A stretch of DNA of 64,000 nt from SAR202 cluster bacterium. GTDB taxonomy: Bacteria > Chloroflexota > Dehalococcoidia > Lucifugimonadales > GCA-2719675. The stretch covers positions 1 to 64,000 of the forward strand of contig VFGW01000006.1 of NCBI GenBank assembly GCA_009392295.1, written 5' to 3'. Below the pieces are notes generated by a model, which was not told where the DNA came from, did not search any database, and saw only the letters and a program-made list of their open reading frames with translations. The position numbers were made by a program, and so were the translations under genes. Within the stretch, counting starts at the first letter, position 1; every line of letters begins with the position of its first letter. Of the stretch, positions 1-10,271 are shown piece after piece.

Positions 1-1244
1 GCTGCACTCGTAGAATAATTTAACTCTAACTTATTACCTGTGAAATCTAATGTCTTAGTGATCATCTGACCTCCGTCATAACCTGCATTCAATGATGCAA
101 ATCCATCAAGCCTCAGCGTCATCCTCTCTAAATATGCAGATGTCTGAGCATAATTTCTCTGAACAAATATAGACATCTCTGTCTCTCCTGTCTGTATCAC
201 TCCACAAGCTGGATAATTATTTCGGGTAGTCCAGTTTTTATCCCCTATTCCAGGCCTTAAGAGGCTTTCTCTGAATGTGAAATCATATCGATTGCTTCCT
301 GCACGTGTTGTCATCAATACTCCGTCAGAACAATCTCCAAAATCCTCATCATCAATATCTCGTACAATCTTTGGATCCTTAATTTTTCCAAAAAATATCC
401 TTCCAGGTAGCGATATGTATATGTGGTTTGCTCTAAAATATGGAGTAGTCTGATTTGTATAAAGCTGAGCAGATGGTGTTATAGAATCAGTATCACTGTA
501 TTCCATTGGGACAAACTCTGACCAGTTTTCAAAATCTGATGATGTTGATCGAACTGTTGACCTAATCATCTCTCCTTTTTTAAGAGATCTTTGACGATAT
601 CTATCATGATCGATTAGCTTGCCATTAGATCCAACACCAAATCTTGCATACATCACATATTGTTTTTCAACTTCAGACCAAAAAATTACATTTTGTGCAT
701 CAAAATGGTTTGGCATCATCCAAGGAATTGCAGGATCTGCTCCAAAGTTTTTAAATTGTTTCCCATCAGATGAACTATAAAAATTAATTCCTTTAGTTTC
801 TGGAGTTCTAGAAGGGCAATCTCTTTCCATATTAGCTTTAAATTTTTGAGACTGTAAAGCTTCAGGGTTCATATCTAAAAATGGAGAAAAAGCTGATGAA
901 TCTGAAATATCTTTCAAAATTATGTTGTTGTTAGTAGTATTTTCAAACTCTTCTAAACTTAAATTTGGTTTATACCAATTAATTCCATCTTCACTTTCTG
1001 CATAACAAACATTGGTAGCATGACCTCTGTAATACATTCGAAATAAATCTCCATCTTTAAGTACAGTCGTATAAAAAGATGAAGAAACACCTCTTTTACC
1101 TATTTCCCAGGGTTGATCATATTTAATTGCAATATCAACAGGCGTAGGATGATGCAATTTCAATGTTGTAGCATCTAGCGAGTCAATTAAAAAATTATCG
1201 ACAAATAACTCTCTTTTATTTCCTAAAGAATTTACAGATTCCAT
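1..1244 (-). CDS. Beta-propeller / glycosidase-like protein, 3' end off the left edge
   Basis: Minus strand open from ATG at 1244 (MESVNSLGNKRELFVDNFLIDSLDATTLKLHHPTPVDIAIKYDQPWE...SSFYTTVLKDGDLFRMYYRG..YAESEDGINWYKP) to position 1. Absent from the ORF track, presumably because there is no stop in the window. 'YAESEDGINW' propeller-type repeat. Confidence 0.8.
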   Translation of the reverse strand, partial: MESVNSLGNKRELFVDNFLIDSLDATTLKLHHPTPVDIAIKYDQPWEIGKRGVSSSFYTTVLKDGDLFRMYYRGHATNVCYAESEDGINWYKPNLSLEEFENTTNNNIILKDISDSSAFSPFLDMNPEALQSQKFKANMERDCPSRTPETKGINFYSSSDGKQFKNFGADPAIPWMMPNHFDAQNVIFWSEVEKQYVMYARFGVGSNGKLIDHDRYRQRSLKKGEMIRSTVRSTSSDFENWSEFVPMEYSDTDSITPSAQLYTNQTTPYFRANHIYISLPGRIFFGKIKDPKIVRDIDDEDFGDCSDGVLMTTRAGSNRYDFTFRESLLRPGIGDKNWTTRNNYPACGVIQTGETEMSIFVQRNYAQTSAYLERMTLRLDGFASLNAGYDGGQMITKTLDFTGNKLELNYSTSA

Positions 1245-1391
1245 TTCAGTCCTCATATTAATATTTTGAATAATTATCTGGATTATATATTTAATAAGAG
1301 ATAAATCAATTAATTTTCATCTAATTTGTTTGAAGATTGAATTTATCAAAGATAATATATACGAATTATAAAAATTTACTCGGAGGCAATA

Positions 1392-2534
1392 ATGGCTAAT
1401 AAAAAATTCAATATAGGTTTCATATCTTCTCACGGACATGATCTTGCTGGGCATATCATCGACCAAGCTGCTAACCCTGATTTAGAATCTATTCATTTAT
1501 GCTTAATGAACGATAAAGATGTAGCTCAAAGAGATTTAGATATAAATAAAATAGCTGAAGCTTCTGAAAAAGTAAAAACCAAAACAAAAAACATAGATGA
1601 CATCCTAAATACTAAAGACCTTGATGCTGTAGCAGTTTGCGCCAGACCTGATTTAGCACCAGATATATTCAATAAAATTCTAGATGCTAATTTACCAATT
1701 ATTACTGATAAACCAGCATCAAATGATTCAAAAAGATTAGATGATGTAGCTAAAAAAGCTGCTAAAAAAAATCTAGCGTTTGGAACTATGCTTCAATGGA
1801 GAAGAAACCCTGCTATCCTTGATATCAAGAGAGCTGTAGATAGTGGTGCACTTGGACAAATCATGACTGTAGAAGTACGTTTATTAACTAGTACTATTAA
1901 TTGGCGAGGGCCAGGTAAATCATATCTGCTTGAAAAATCAAGCATGGGTGGTGGAATTAGTTCTTGGTTAGCTTGCCATATGTTAGACATGCTTATCTTC
2001 ATTTTAGATGAAAGAATAACTGAAGTTTCAGCTTTTACAGGAAATAGACATCCTGTAAAAATTGACGTCGAAGATACAGCAATTTCAGCAATCAAAACCG
2101 AATCAGGAATCCTTGGTTCTGTGCACACAGGATATTCTTTATGCGGTCCCGGCAAATTTGGAAATGATATATATTTGGGTATCAGAGGTACTGAAGGATA
2201 TGTTAGTATACCGTTCTATATGCCAGGACAAGAAGATTTAGATAATACACTTTATTTATACAGTGAAAATGAAAATTGGGTCACAGGCGGACAAAGAGCA
2301 ATGACTTATAGCCCATACTATAAAACTCAATTTGGCAAATCAGGTGTAGACTTGGGTAGTGGAGGATATGGTGGATTTATGGCAGAAAAGCTTTTTGTTG
2401 ATTTCTTGAATTCAACAAGAAACCAAGGAAAAAACCCAACTCCTATTGAAGATTTAGTTCATGTGTTAGAAATAGGTGAAGCAATACGTGAATCTTCAGA
2501 CTCTGGAAAAGCAATTTCAATTAGTAAAACTTAA
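1392..2534 (+). CDS. Gfo/Idh/MocA family oxidoreductase (tandem copy 1)
   Basis: Rossmann N-terminus and 'DKPASND' motif (EKP equivalent). SD ggagg upstream. Close paralogue of the next gene. Confidence 0.9.
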   Translation: MANKKFNIGFISSHGHDLAGHIIDQAANPDLESIHLCLMNDKDVAQRDLDINKIAEASEKVKTKTKNIDDILNTKDLDAVAVCARPDLAPDIFNKILDANLPIITDKPASNDSKRLDDVAKKAAKKNLAFGTMLQWRRNPAILDIKRAVDSGALGQIMTVEVRLLTSTINWRGPGKSYLLEKSSMGGGISSWLACHMLDMLIFILDERITEVSAFTGNRHPVKIDVEDTAISAIKTESGILGSVHTGYSLCGPGKFGNDIYLGIRGTEGYVSIPFYMPGQEDLDNTLYLYSENENWVTGGQRAMTYSPYYKTQFGKSGVDLGSGGYGGFMAEKLFVDFLNSTRNQGKNPTPIEDLVHVLEIGEAIRESSDSGKAISISKT

Positions 2535-2590
2535 AAGTTCAGTATTGCTCAAATAATTTATTCAAAACACGTAACTTTTAGGAGGTTACA

Positions 2591-3736
2591 ATGGCTAATA
2601 AAAAATTCAATATAGGTTTCATATCTTCTCACGGACATGCTGTGGAAGGTCATATCGTAGATCTTGCTGCTAACCCTGATTTAGAATCTATTCATTTATG
2701 TGTAATGAACGATAAAGATGCAAATCAAAGAGATTTAGATATAAATAAGGTAGCTAAAGCTTCTGAAAAAGTAAAAACCAAAACAAAAAAAATAGATGAC
2801 ATCCTAAACACTGAAGGACTGGATGCTGTAGCAGTTTGCGTTAGACCTGATTTAGCACCAGATATATTCGATAAAATTCTAGATGCTAATTTACCAATTC
2901 TAACTGACAAACCAGCATCAAATGATTCAAAAAGATTGGCTTCTGTAGCTAAAAAAGCTGCTGAAAAAAATCTAGCTTTTGCAACTATGTTTCAATGGAG
3001 AAGAAACCCTGCTGTGCTTGATATCAAGAGAGCTGTAGATAGTGGTGCACTTGGCCAAATCATGACTGTAGAAGTGCGTTTATTAGCTAGTTCTATTAAT
3101 TGGCGCGATCCAGGTAAATCATATCTGCTTGAAAAATCAAGCATGGGTGGTGGAATTACTTCTTGGTTAGCTTGCCATATGTTAGACATGCTTATCTTTA
3201 TATTAGATGAAAGAGTAACTGAAGTTTCAGCTTTTACAGGAAATAGATATCCTATAAAAATTGACGTCGAAGATACAGCAATTTCAGCAATCAAAACCGA
3301 ATCAGGAATCCTTGGTTCTGTGCACACAGGATATTCTTTATGTGGTCCTAGCAAATTAGGAGTAAGTGACTTGTACCTAGGAATTAGAGGTACTGAAGGA
3401 TATGTTAGTATACCTTTTCATTTGCCAGGGCAAGACGATTTAGATAATACTCTTTATTTGTACAGTGAGAATGAAAACTGGGTCACAGGTGGGCAAAGAG
3501 CAATGACTTATAGCCCATTTTACAAGACTCAATTTGGTAAGTCAGGTGTAGATATGGGTAGTGGAGGATATGGTGGATTTGGTGCAGAAAAGCTTTTTAT
3601 TGATTTCCTAAATTCAACAAGAAACCAAGCAAAAATTCCAACTCCTATTAAAGATTTAGTTCATATATTAGAAATAGGGGAAGCAATGCGTGAATCTTCA
3701 AACTCTGGAAAAGCAATTTCAATTAGTAAAACTTAA
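2591..3736 (+). CDS. Gfo/Idh/MocA family oxidoreductase (tandem copy 2)
   Basis: Near-identical to 1392..2534 over the full length. SD taggagg. Confidence 0.9.
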   Translation: MANKKFNIGFISSHGHAVEGHIVDLAANPDLESIHLCVMNDKDANQRDLDINKVAKASEKVKTKTKKIDDILNTEGLDAVAVCVRPDLAPDIFDKILDANLPILTDKPASNDSKRLASVAKKAAEKNLAFATMFQWRRNPAVLDIKRAVDSGALGQIMTVEVRLLASSINWRDPGKSYLLEKSSMGGGITSWLACHMLDMLIFILDERVTEVSAFTGNRYPIKIDVEDTAISAIKTESGILGSVHTGYSLCGPSKLGVSDLYLGIRGTEGYVSIPFHLPGQDDLDNTLYLYSENENWVTGGQRAMTYSPFYKTQFGKSGVDMGSGGYGGFGAEKLFIDFLNSTRNQAKIPTPIKDLVHILEIGEAMRESSNSGKAISISKT

Positions 3737-3738
3737 AT

Positions 3739-4761
3739 TTATTTCAAATATTTGTCAAACCAACTGACCATTCTGTCAAAATAATCTATTAAAAACACAT
3801 GCCTTCCAGGAGGTTTGTGACAGAAAAATTTAGATGAATCACCTGTTGATTCATATTTGGGTTCAACAATTTTTAATAAATCATTCACACCCTCTTTCGG
3901 CATATCTTCATCTTCTAAAGGTGCAATCATCATGAATGGTCTAGGAGCTATACAATTTGCAACTATTTCTCCATGATCAAAATACTTTAATAATCCTGGT
4001 ACATACATAGAAGAACTATGTCTCTCTGCCATACCTTCATAAATATGCCTATAAGCACTCCCAATGTTTCCACAAATTGTGACACCTACAGCGATTGATG
4101 GGTCACAAGCCATGCTCCACCATGTACCAACTCCTCCTAAAGACATACCTGTAAGGCCAATACGTTTATGATCAATTGAATATAAACTACCTAAGACTCT
4201 GGCAGCTAATAAAGTTTCTTCTACTTTATATCCTATCTGTGTTCTACCCAATGTAGATAAAAGCTTCGTTTCTTGTTCCCAATGCGCAGTAGTACCTCTC
4301 CTATCAGCACTCCCTCTTAAAGTAATAGAAATTGTTCCATAACCCAATCTAGCAAGTTGTCTAGCCCAACCATATAACTGGCCTTCAGTTGGATTAGGTC
4401 TATGAAATTTCGATTCAGTAATTCCTTCTTTTGTCGCTGCAGTTCCACCCATACATACTATCCCTGGAGTTAAAGCATTTTTCTTAGGTTTTGGAATTAT
4501 AATAATTCCTTCTACCAATTCACCAAAAGAATTATTGTATTCAACTTTATATTCAATTAATCCTTCATTTTCAATAATTTTTCCAGATTCATAAACTACA
4601 TTAGTAGGAATATTTTCAACACCCAAAATTTCCAAAAGCTTAGCCCTAGTTTCAATAGGTGGAACTGAAACTTTATATGGAGGTTTCAAACCTTTTGGTA
4701 AATCATTTTTAGCACTAGGCAAAATCCCAGAATCATAATTTTTAGCATTTTTATCAAGCAT
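3739..4761 (-). CDS. Alpha/beta hydrolase (acetyl-xylan-esterase/dienelactone-hydrolase-like)
   Basis: GMSLGG nucleophile elbow, C-terminal 'PPGRHVF' His region. Start set at MLDKN after GGTGG. Confidence 0.75.
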   Translation of the reverse strand: MLDKNAKNYDSGILPSAKNDLPKGLKPPYKVSVPPIETRAKLLEILGVENIPTNVVYESGKIIENEGLIEYKVEYNNSFGELVEGIIIIPKPKKNALTPGIVCMGGTAATKEGITESKFHRPNPTEGQLYGWARQLARLGYGTISITLRGSADRRGTTAHWEQETKLLSTLGRTQIGYKVEETLLAARVLGSLYSIDHKRIGLTGMSLGGVGTWWSMACDPSIAVGVTICGNIGSAYRHIYEGMAERHSSSMYVPGLLKYFDHGEIVANCIAPRPFMMIAPLEDEDMPKEGVNDLLKIVEPKYESTGDSSKFFCHKPPGRHVFLIDYFDRMVSWFDKYLK

Positions 4762-4795
4762 CAAATTACCACCTAACATTAATATATTTCATATA

Positions 4796-5410
4796 TTAAA
4801 TAATCAAAATGTCTGGCTTAGGAATTTTTTTTTCTATAGCAACAATTTCAGTAAATTTATTCAATGTGTCTATCAGTTCATTTTCTTTATTAATAATTAT
4901 GTGATCAAAATTTTTTGATTTTTCAATTTCATTCTTTGCTTCAGAAATTCTTAAATCAAAATCACCACTAAGTACTCCCTTGTTAGATCTTTTTTTCAGC
5001 CTTGACTTTAAATCAGTATAACTTTCTGGTGCAATAAAAATTAATACACTTTGAGGAAACTCCTTCTTAATTGTCTCGGCTCCTTGAACATCAGTTTTAA
5101 CAATAATATCTTTTCCTGCAGAAATACCTTGTCTAATCTGATCCTTAGGTACTCCATAATAATTTTCGTATACTATTGCCCATTCTAATAATTGATTAGA
5201 ATTGATCATAGTTTTAAATTGAGTATTTGACAAAAACAAATAGTCAACTCCATCTTGTTCTTCAGTTCTCAATTGTCTCGTAGTTGCAGTAATAGCAAAG
5301 TGAAAATCATCCATAGATTTCCTGATTTCAGAAACAAGTGAATCCTTTCCAACACCTGAAGGGCCAGAAATAACAAATAATACTGATTTATTTTTAAAAG
5401 AATTACTCAT
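4796..5410 (-). CDS. gmk: Guanylate kinase
   Basis: FVISGPSGVGKDSL P-loop and ATTRQLRTEEQDGVDYLFLS typical of Gmk. Confidence 0.95.
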   Translation of the reverse strand: MSNSFKNKSVLFVISGPSGVGKDSLVSEIRKSMDDFHFAITATTRQLRTEEQDGVDYLFLSNTQFKTMINSNQLLEWAIVYENYYGVPKDQIRQGISAGKDIIVKTDVQGAETIKKEFPQSVLIFIAPESYTDLKSRLKKRSNKGVLSGDFDLRISEAKNEIEKSKNFDHIIINKENELIDTLNKFTEIVAIEKKIPKPDILII

Positions 5411-6731
5411 TTTTTCGTAAATCTAAAGAATCACAAATGATTTTTAAAGTATGCCAAAACATAGGGTAAGAAACATCTACTGCTTCTGCATCTATAATTG
5501 TTGTAGTACCTTCAGCCATTATCCCAGCAATAGCCATAGTCATAGCTATTCGATGATCTCCATAACTAAAACAATTTCCTCCTCTCAATTTTTTACCACC
5601 ATTAATTATAAATCCATCTTCAGTAGCAATTATATCAGCACCTAAATTTGATAGGCCTTCAACTGTAGCAGATATTCTATCTGATTCCTTAAATTTTAAC
5701 TCTTCAGCATCTTTAACTACAGTTTGTCCTTTAGCAAAACATGCTGCTAATGCTAAAACAGGTAATTCATCGATAATACGTGGCACTAAATCACCCGAAA
5801 TCTCAATATTTTCTAAATCACTAGATTTTACAATTACATCTGCAATGGGTTCATTATTAATTTCACGTTCGTTTTCTAATATCAAATTTGCATTCATCGA
5901 TTTTAAAACATCAATTATTCCTAACCTTGTTGAATTAATACCTATGTTAGCAATTTTGATTTCAGAACTAGGATGAATACAACCCAAAACCATCCAAAAT
6001 GCGGCTGAACTAATATCTCCTGGCACAGTAATATTTTTTGAAGTCAAATCAGATGGATTAACTATAATTTTTAACCCATCTTGAACTATATCTGCTCCCA
6101 TAGATAACATCATTCTTTCAGTATGATCTCGTGAAAATGAAGGTTGTGTGATTTCAGATTTACCTTCAGAATGTAAAGCTGCAATCATCAAGGAAGATTT
6201 CACTTGTGCACTAGAAATTGGCATTTTATATTCTATTCCTTGTAAAGACTTTCCATTTATTAATAACGGAGGTAAATCATTTCCATTTTGACTTAAAATC
6301 TCAGCCCCCATTAAAGATAATGGTTTCATTATTCTACCCATAGGTCTTTTAACCAATGAATCATCACCAGTTATTTCACTATAAAATGGAGAACCTGCTA
6401 ATAATCCAACAATTAATCTCATTGCCGTTCCACTATTCCCTGCAAAAATCATATCTACAGGTTTAGACATCCCAAACCTTCCCTTACCAAAAACTTCAAA
6501 ACATTCTTGCGAATTTGTGATTCTACAATTTGAATGTTCAACAATCCTTACACCAAGAGATCTTAAACATCTCAATACCGATGCCTTATCATCACCTACA
6601 CAAATATTTCCAACATGAGCTCTTCCATTTGCAATAGAATTAAGTATAAAAGCTCTCTGAGAAATAGATTTATCTCCCGGAACCGAAATTTCTCCAGAAA
6701 CATTCTTACAACTACTAAGTATATATCTCAT
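5403..6731 (-). CDS. aroA: 3-phosphoshikimate 1-carboxyvinyltransferase (EPSP synthase)
   Basis: VPGDKSISQRAF, AGNSGTAMRL, SSAQVKSSLMIAAL, FKESDRISA, YGDHRIAM motifs. True start is probably ATG 6731 (MRYILSS); the ORF-track extension overlaps tyrA. Confidence 0.95.
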   Translation of the reverse strand: MRYILSSCKNVSGEISVPGDKSISQRAFILNSIANGRAHVGNICVGDDKASVLRCLRSLGVRIVEHSNCRITNSQECFEVFGKGRFGMSKPVDMIFAGNSGTAMRLIVGLLAGSPFYSEITGDDSLVKRPMGRIMKPLSLMGAEILSQNGNDLPPLLINGKSLQGIEYKMPISSAQVKSSLMIAALHSEGKSEITQPSFSRDHTERMMLSMGADIVQDGLKIIVNPSDLTSKNITVPGDISSAAFWMVLGCIHPSSEIKIANIGINSTRLGIIDVLKSMNANLILENEREINNEPIADVIVKSSDLENIEISGDLVPRIIDELPVLALAACFAKGQTVVKDAEELKFKESDRISATVEGLSNLGADIIATEDGFIINGGKKLRGGNCFSYGDHRIAMTMAIAGIMAEGTTTIIDAEAVDVSYPMFWHTLKIICDSLDLRKNE

Positions 6732-6750
6732 AAAAGCCTTATCTAATATA

Positions 6751-7758
6751 TTAATTTTTTGATCGTTTGAAATATTTCCATTTAGGTTTATCTTGCGCAG
6801 ACTCCATTTTAGACATTTTCTCCGCAATTCTACCCCCAACAAACATACTCGTCATAGTAGTTTTTAGAACAGGGGTAGGCTTATTGTTTGGTATTACTTC
6901 TACACCTTGTTCCAATTTAGCTTTATCTTCCCAGGCTTTAATCAAATCATCGAACAATTTTTCAAAATTACTTTTATGAATATTTTCTTTATATTCAGAT
7001 AAAACATCTATTAATTTTTGCAACCAAATTTCGGCCATTTTGGGATTTTGCTTAATTAAATCCATCAGATTTTCAGGATCATTTGAAGCTAGCATAGACA
7101 TTTGTTTAAAATACTCCCCAGCAAATTTAGATATATCATTCCAACCTGGACTATTCGAAGCACTAGCAACTGAAGCAAAAGATGTTAATTGCGGTAACAA
7201 AGTTACTCCTAACGAATAAGAATCATGTTCGAATGAATCCATAAAAAGCGGTTTACCCCCTAATGACTCAACCATTTTAACAACAGTATTCACTGCTGTT
7301 TCACTTGAATTTATAGAAGGAACCAAAACATAATCAACATCATCGAAACTAATTAAATTTAATTCATCATAAATTTGTTTATTATGGTCTACTAAAGGAT
7401 GCCCCCCAACAAATGTAACATTTTCAGGTAAATAATTTTTAGCCCATTCTTCAATTTTTGATTTCACAGGTAATAAATCAGTTACAACTGCACCTCCAGA
7501 AATTGTCTCACCAATAGATTCCAAAAAATCCTGAGTTTGAGATAAGGGTAAATCTAAAATTATTAAACCTGAGTCTTTAATCGCAGAAGATTCATCAGTA
7601 TTAGCTACATCTATAGCACCAATATCTTTTGCATGACGTAAAACTTTTCTACTAGCAGCCGTACCCACAATTTCAGTATTTTTTATTCCAGATTTTCGTA
7701 AATAGAAACCTATTGAAGCGCTAATATCTGACATCCCAACAATTGTAATTTTTTTCAT
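6751..7758 (-). CDS. tyrA: Prephenate/arogenate dehydrogenase
   Basis: N-terminal Rossmann fold, TDLLPVKSKIEEW, GGHPLV; adjacent to aroA. Confidence 0.8.
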   Translation of the reverse strand: MKKITIVGMSDISASIGFYLRKSGIKNTEIVGTAASRKVLRHAKDIGAIDVANTDESSAIKDSGLIILDLPLSQTQDFLESIGETISGGAVVTDLLPVKSKIEEWAKNYLPENVTFVGGHPLVDHNKQIYDELNLISFDDVDYVLVPSINSSETAVNTVVKMVESLGGKPLFMDSFEHDSYSLGVTLLPQLTSFASVASASNSPGWNDISKFAGEYFKQMSMLASNDPENLMDLIKQNPKMAEIWLQKLIDVLSEYKENIHKSNFEKLFDDLIKAWEDKAKLEQGVEVIPNNKPTPVLKTTMTSMFVGGRIAEKMSKMESAQDKPKWKYFKRSKN

Positions 7759-7797
7759 AAATCACTACCTTTACTCAATTCAAATTTAATATCTGAA

Positions 7798-9036
7798 CTA
7801 CGAATTATTTTTATTAATTTTTTGAACAAATTCTTTTTCATCATCTAGAGAAAAAATCATTTCATTAAGTTTTGCCACATGTAATTCATGTAATATTTGA
7901 CCTATCTTAGGGCCTTCAGTAATACCTAATTTAATTAAATCTTTTCCGGATAGTTGAACAGATAGATTTTTTAATTTGTTTAAATAAAGAAAAATAAACT
8001 CTTTTAAATCTGAAAATTCCTCAATTATCAAACAAGCTCTTAATACATTTTCATTGATTTTATTCATCAAAGCAAATAAATCACTATTGTTCATGTTTGT
8101 TTTTAATAAATCTCCACGAATATTATTAATTTCAAAAACACCATCTAAAATTTGCAAGAAATCTGAATTAAAGTTGAATTTTTTCACCCAAGTATCTAAC
8201 ATTTCAATTGGTATAGATAGTGCTAGTATTGAAAACTTTAATTCCTGAGAAAATTTGGAAGATTGAACTTCTTGATGATCCATTTTCAAAAAATTTGAAA
8301 GCTCAATTTTAGCACCATCAAAAAGATGCATCTTGTCATCATGATTTGCATATTGTATAAATGCTCTAGATGCAGATTCCTCATTTAATATTAAGTACAA
8401 TTCATTTGTAAGCCTATCTGAACTTATTACATCTAACATATGTAAATCTCGGATCAAGATATTTCTGGTAGAGTTTTCAATGTCAAAGCACAACCTTCCA
8501 GAATATCTAAAAAGTCTAAGAATTCTTGTAGGATCATCCTGAAAACTTTTGTCATGTAAAACTTTTATCCTTTTTTCAAGAACATCATTTTGCCCACCAA
8601 AAGGATCAATTATTTTAGAAAATTCTCCATCTTCTCCAATAGCAATTGCAATAGAATTTATTGTGAAATCTCGTCTATATAAATCCTCTTTAAAAGTACC
8701 TTTTTTAACAACAGGTAATTGCCCTGGAGAAGGATAAATTTCTTGCCTAGAAAAGGCAAAATCAACTATTTCTCCATTAAAATCAATTTTAAATGTTCCA
8801 AATCGAGATTCTTGTAATAAAGTACCTCCAATTAGGTTAGCAAAATATTGTAAATCAATATTTCCTTCTATCAAAAAATCCAAATCTGATGGAGAGCGAT
8901 CTAACAAAATATCTCGTACCGTACCACCTACTAAATAAACTGAGATGTCTGAAATTTTTACAGCAGACTCAACAGAAACAATTATATTAAGATGACTCCC
9001 ACTAAGCTTTTTCTTAAACAAATTCAGTTGAGACAA
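7798..9036 (-). CDS. cca: CCA tRNA nucleotidyltransferase / poly(A) polymerase family
   Basis: YLVGGTVRDILLDRSPSDLDFLIEG, RRDFTINSIA, DDPTRILRLFRYSGRL. Confidence 0.9.
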   Translation of the reverse strand: MSQLNLFKKKLSGSHLNIIVSVESAVKISDISVYLVGGTVRDILLDRSPSDLDFLIEGNIDLQYFANLIGGTLLQESRFGTFKIDFNGEIVDFAFSRQEIYPSPGQLPVVKKGTFKEDLYRRDFTINSIAIAIGEDGEFSKIIDPFGGQNDVLEKRIKVLHDKSFQDDPTRILRLFRYSGRLCFDIENSTRNILIRDLHMLDVISSDRLTNELYLILNEESASRAFIQYANHDDKMHLFDGAKIELSNFLKMDHQEVQSSKFSQELKFSILALSIPIEMLDTWVKKFNFNSDFLQILDGVFEINNIRGDLLKTNMNNSDLFALMNKINENVLRACLIIEEFSDLKEFIFLYLNKLKNLSVQLSGKDLIKLGITEGPKIGQILHELHVAKLNEMIFSLDDEKEFVQKINKNNS

Positions 9037-9125
9037 TATATCAGCCCTCCAAACTAATCATATAATAATATGGTTTAAATCAATTGTCAGTCTTTTTTAT
9101 CACATCATAAAACAGAGTTCAAAAA

Positions 9126-10250
9126 TCAACCAACCTTACACATCAAATATTCTCTGTAACCAACTGTTACTCTATAAAATCCATGTAAATATTGATCTAA
9201 ACTTTCCTCTCCTGTATCTACAAGCAAACAAGTATTCGGAACTGACATAACCTTTGTTTTTGTACTCAAAATAATTATGTTTTCCTTACCAACCATTTTA
9301 ATAATCTTTGGACTAATTTGTTGATTCCCTCTTCCAAAAATATATCCCTGTTCAGCTATTGGTGATACTAATATTTTGACCTTAAAATTTTCAAATTTCT
9401 TAATATATTCAATTATTTCATTTTCGCTAACATCCAAAGCCAATAATTTCTTATTAAGTATTAAATCAACACCCAATAAAGTACCCTCCAATTTCAAATT
9501 TTCCATTAAATTACGCAAAGTTGAGCCGGCACCTACTATATATACACAATCATCTTCCATTTTCTCGATAACATCTATTGAAATGGCATCTAAATCATCA
9601 GATTCTGAGATAAGATTTGGAGATTTTCCACCCTGTAAATAATTGCCATTATCTGGAACTTTTAGATAGCCATATAACCTTGTAGAAATCCTATCCGAAC
9701 GAAATTCTTCTTCATCAAGATCTATTACTTCTGACAATTTAATATTTTGAAATTTTTCAGTTAAAAACATTCTAGCTAAATAGCCAGATGATCTAGGATT
9801 AATTCCAAAAACACTTGAATGCATCTTAACTCCAGTTGGGATACCTATGACAGGACGGGATTCTCTTACTACATCTTGTATATCTCGCGCTGTGCCATCA
9901 CCTCCAGAAAATAGAATCAAATCAACTTCTAACTTCATCATAATTTTGCAAGCATCTTGAGTATCTTTTTTTGTAGTTTTTCCAGAAGTAATTTTGCCAA
10001 TTATTCGAGGACAAAAACCACTCTTCTCTGCAGCATCTTGCCCCATTTCTAAAGGAAATGTAATTACTTCAATCTCATTTTTAATAGATTCTAACTCATT
10101 TAACGCTAGTAATGTACGAAAATTAGATTCAAAGACACCACCTTTTTTTAAAGCATTTTCAAGTGTAAATGAACCATCACTACCCTTTAAACCAACTTTA
10201 CCACCCACTCCAGCAATTGGATTAATAATCAAACCAAGTTTTTTTACCAT
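9126..10250 (-). CDS. ATP-NAD kinase (AcoX-like) family protein
   Basis: GLIINPIAGVGGKVGLKGSDG, LILFSGGDGTARDI, GIPTGVKMHSSVFG. Confidence 0.8.
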   Translation of the reverse strand: MVKKLGLIINPIAGVGGKVGLKGSDGSFTLENALKKGGVFESNFRTLLALNELESIKNEIEVITFPLEMGQDAAEKSGFCPRIIGKITSGKTTKKDTQDACKIMMKLEVDLILFSGGDGTARDIQDVVRESRPVIGIPTGVKMHSSVFGINPRSSGYLARMFLTEKFQNIKLSEVIDLDEEEFRSDRISTRLYGYLKVPDNGNYLQGGKSPNLISESDDLDAISIDVIEKMEDDCVYIVGAGSTLRNLMENLKLEGTLLGVDLILNKKLLALDVSENEIIEYIKKFENFKVKILVSPIAEQGYIFGRGNQQISPKIIKMVGKENIIILSTKTKVMSVPNTCLLVDTGEESLDQYLHGFYRVTVGYREYLMCKVG

Positions 10251-10271
10251 GATTTACCTTAAAAGAAAATA

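Noticed and set aside
1793-2155. Minus-strand ORF (120 aa) inside the Gfo gene, with a similar one at 2992..3354
   Set aside because: Shadow ORFs: both lie antisense to the duplicated Gfo genes, so their similarity just reflects the sense-strand duplication.
5451-5645. Antisense ORFs such as 5451..5645, 6767..6979, 8054..8248, 9376..9642, 9994..10341, 11736..11948, 20517..20750, 22699..22941, 23178..23390, 26645..26860, 52817..53230
   Set aside because: All lie opposite well-recognised conserved genes and show composition typical of complementary-frame translation.
6732-6842. 37-aa N-terminal extension of AroA in the ORF track
   Set aside because: It overlaps the tyrA 3' end and precedes the expected start MRYILSS...VPGDKSISQRAF; treated as non-coding in that frame.
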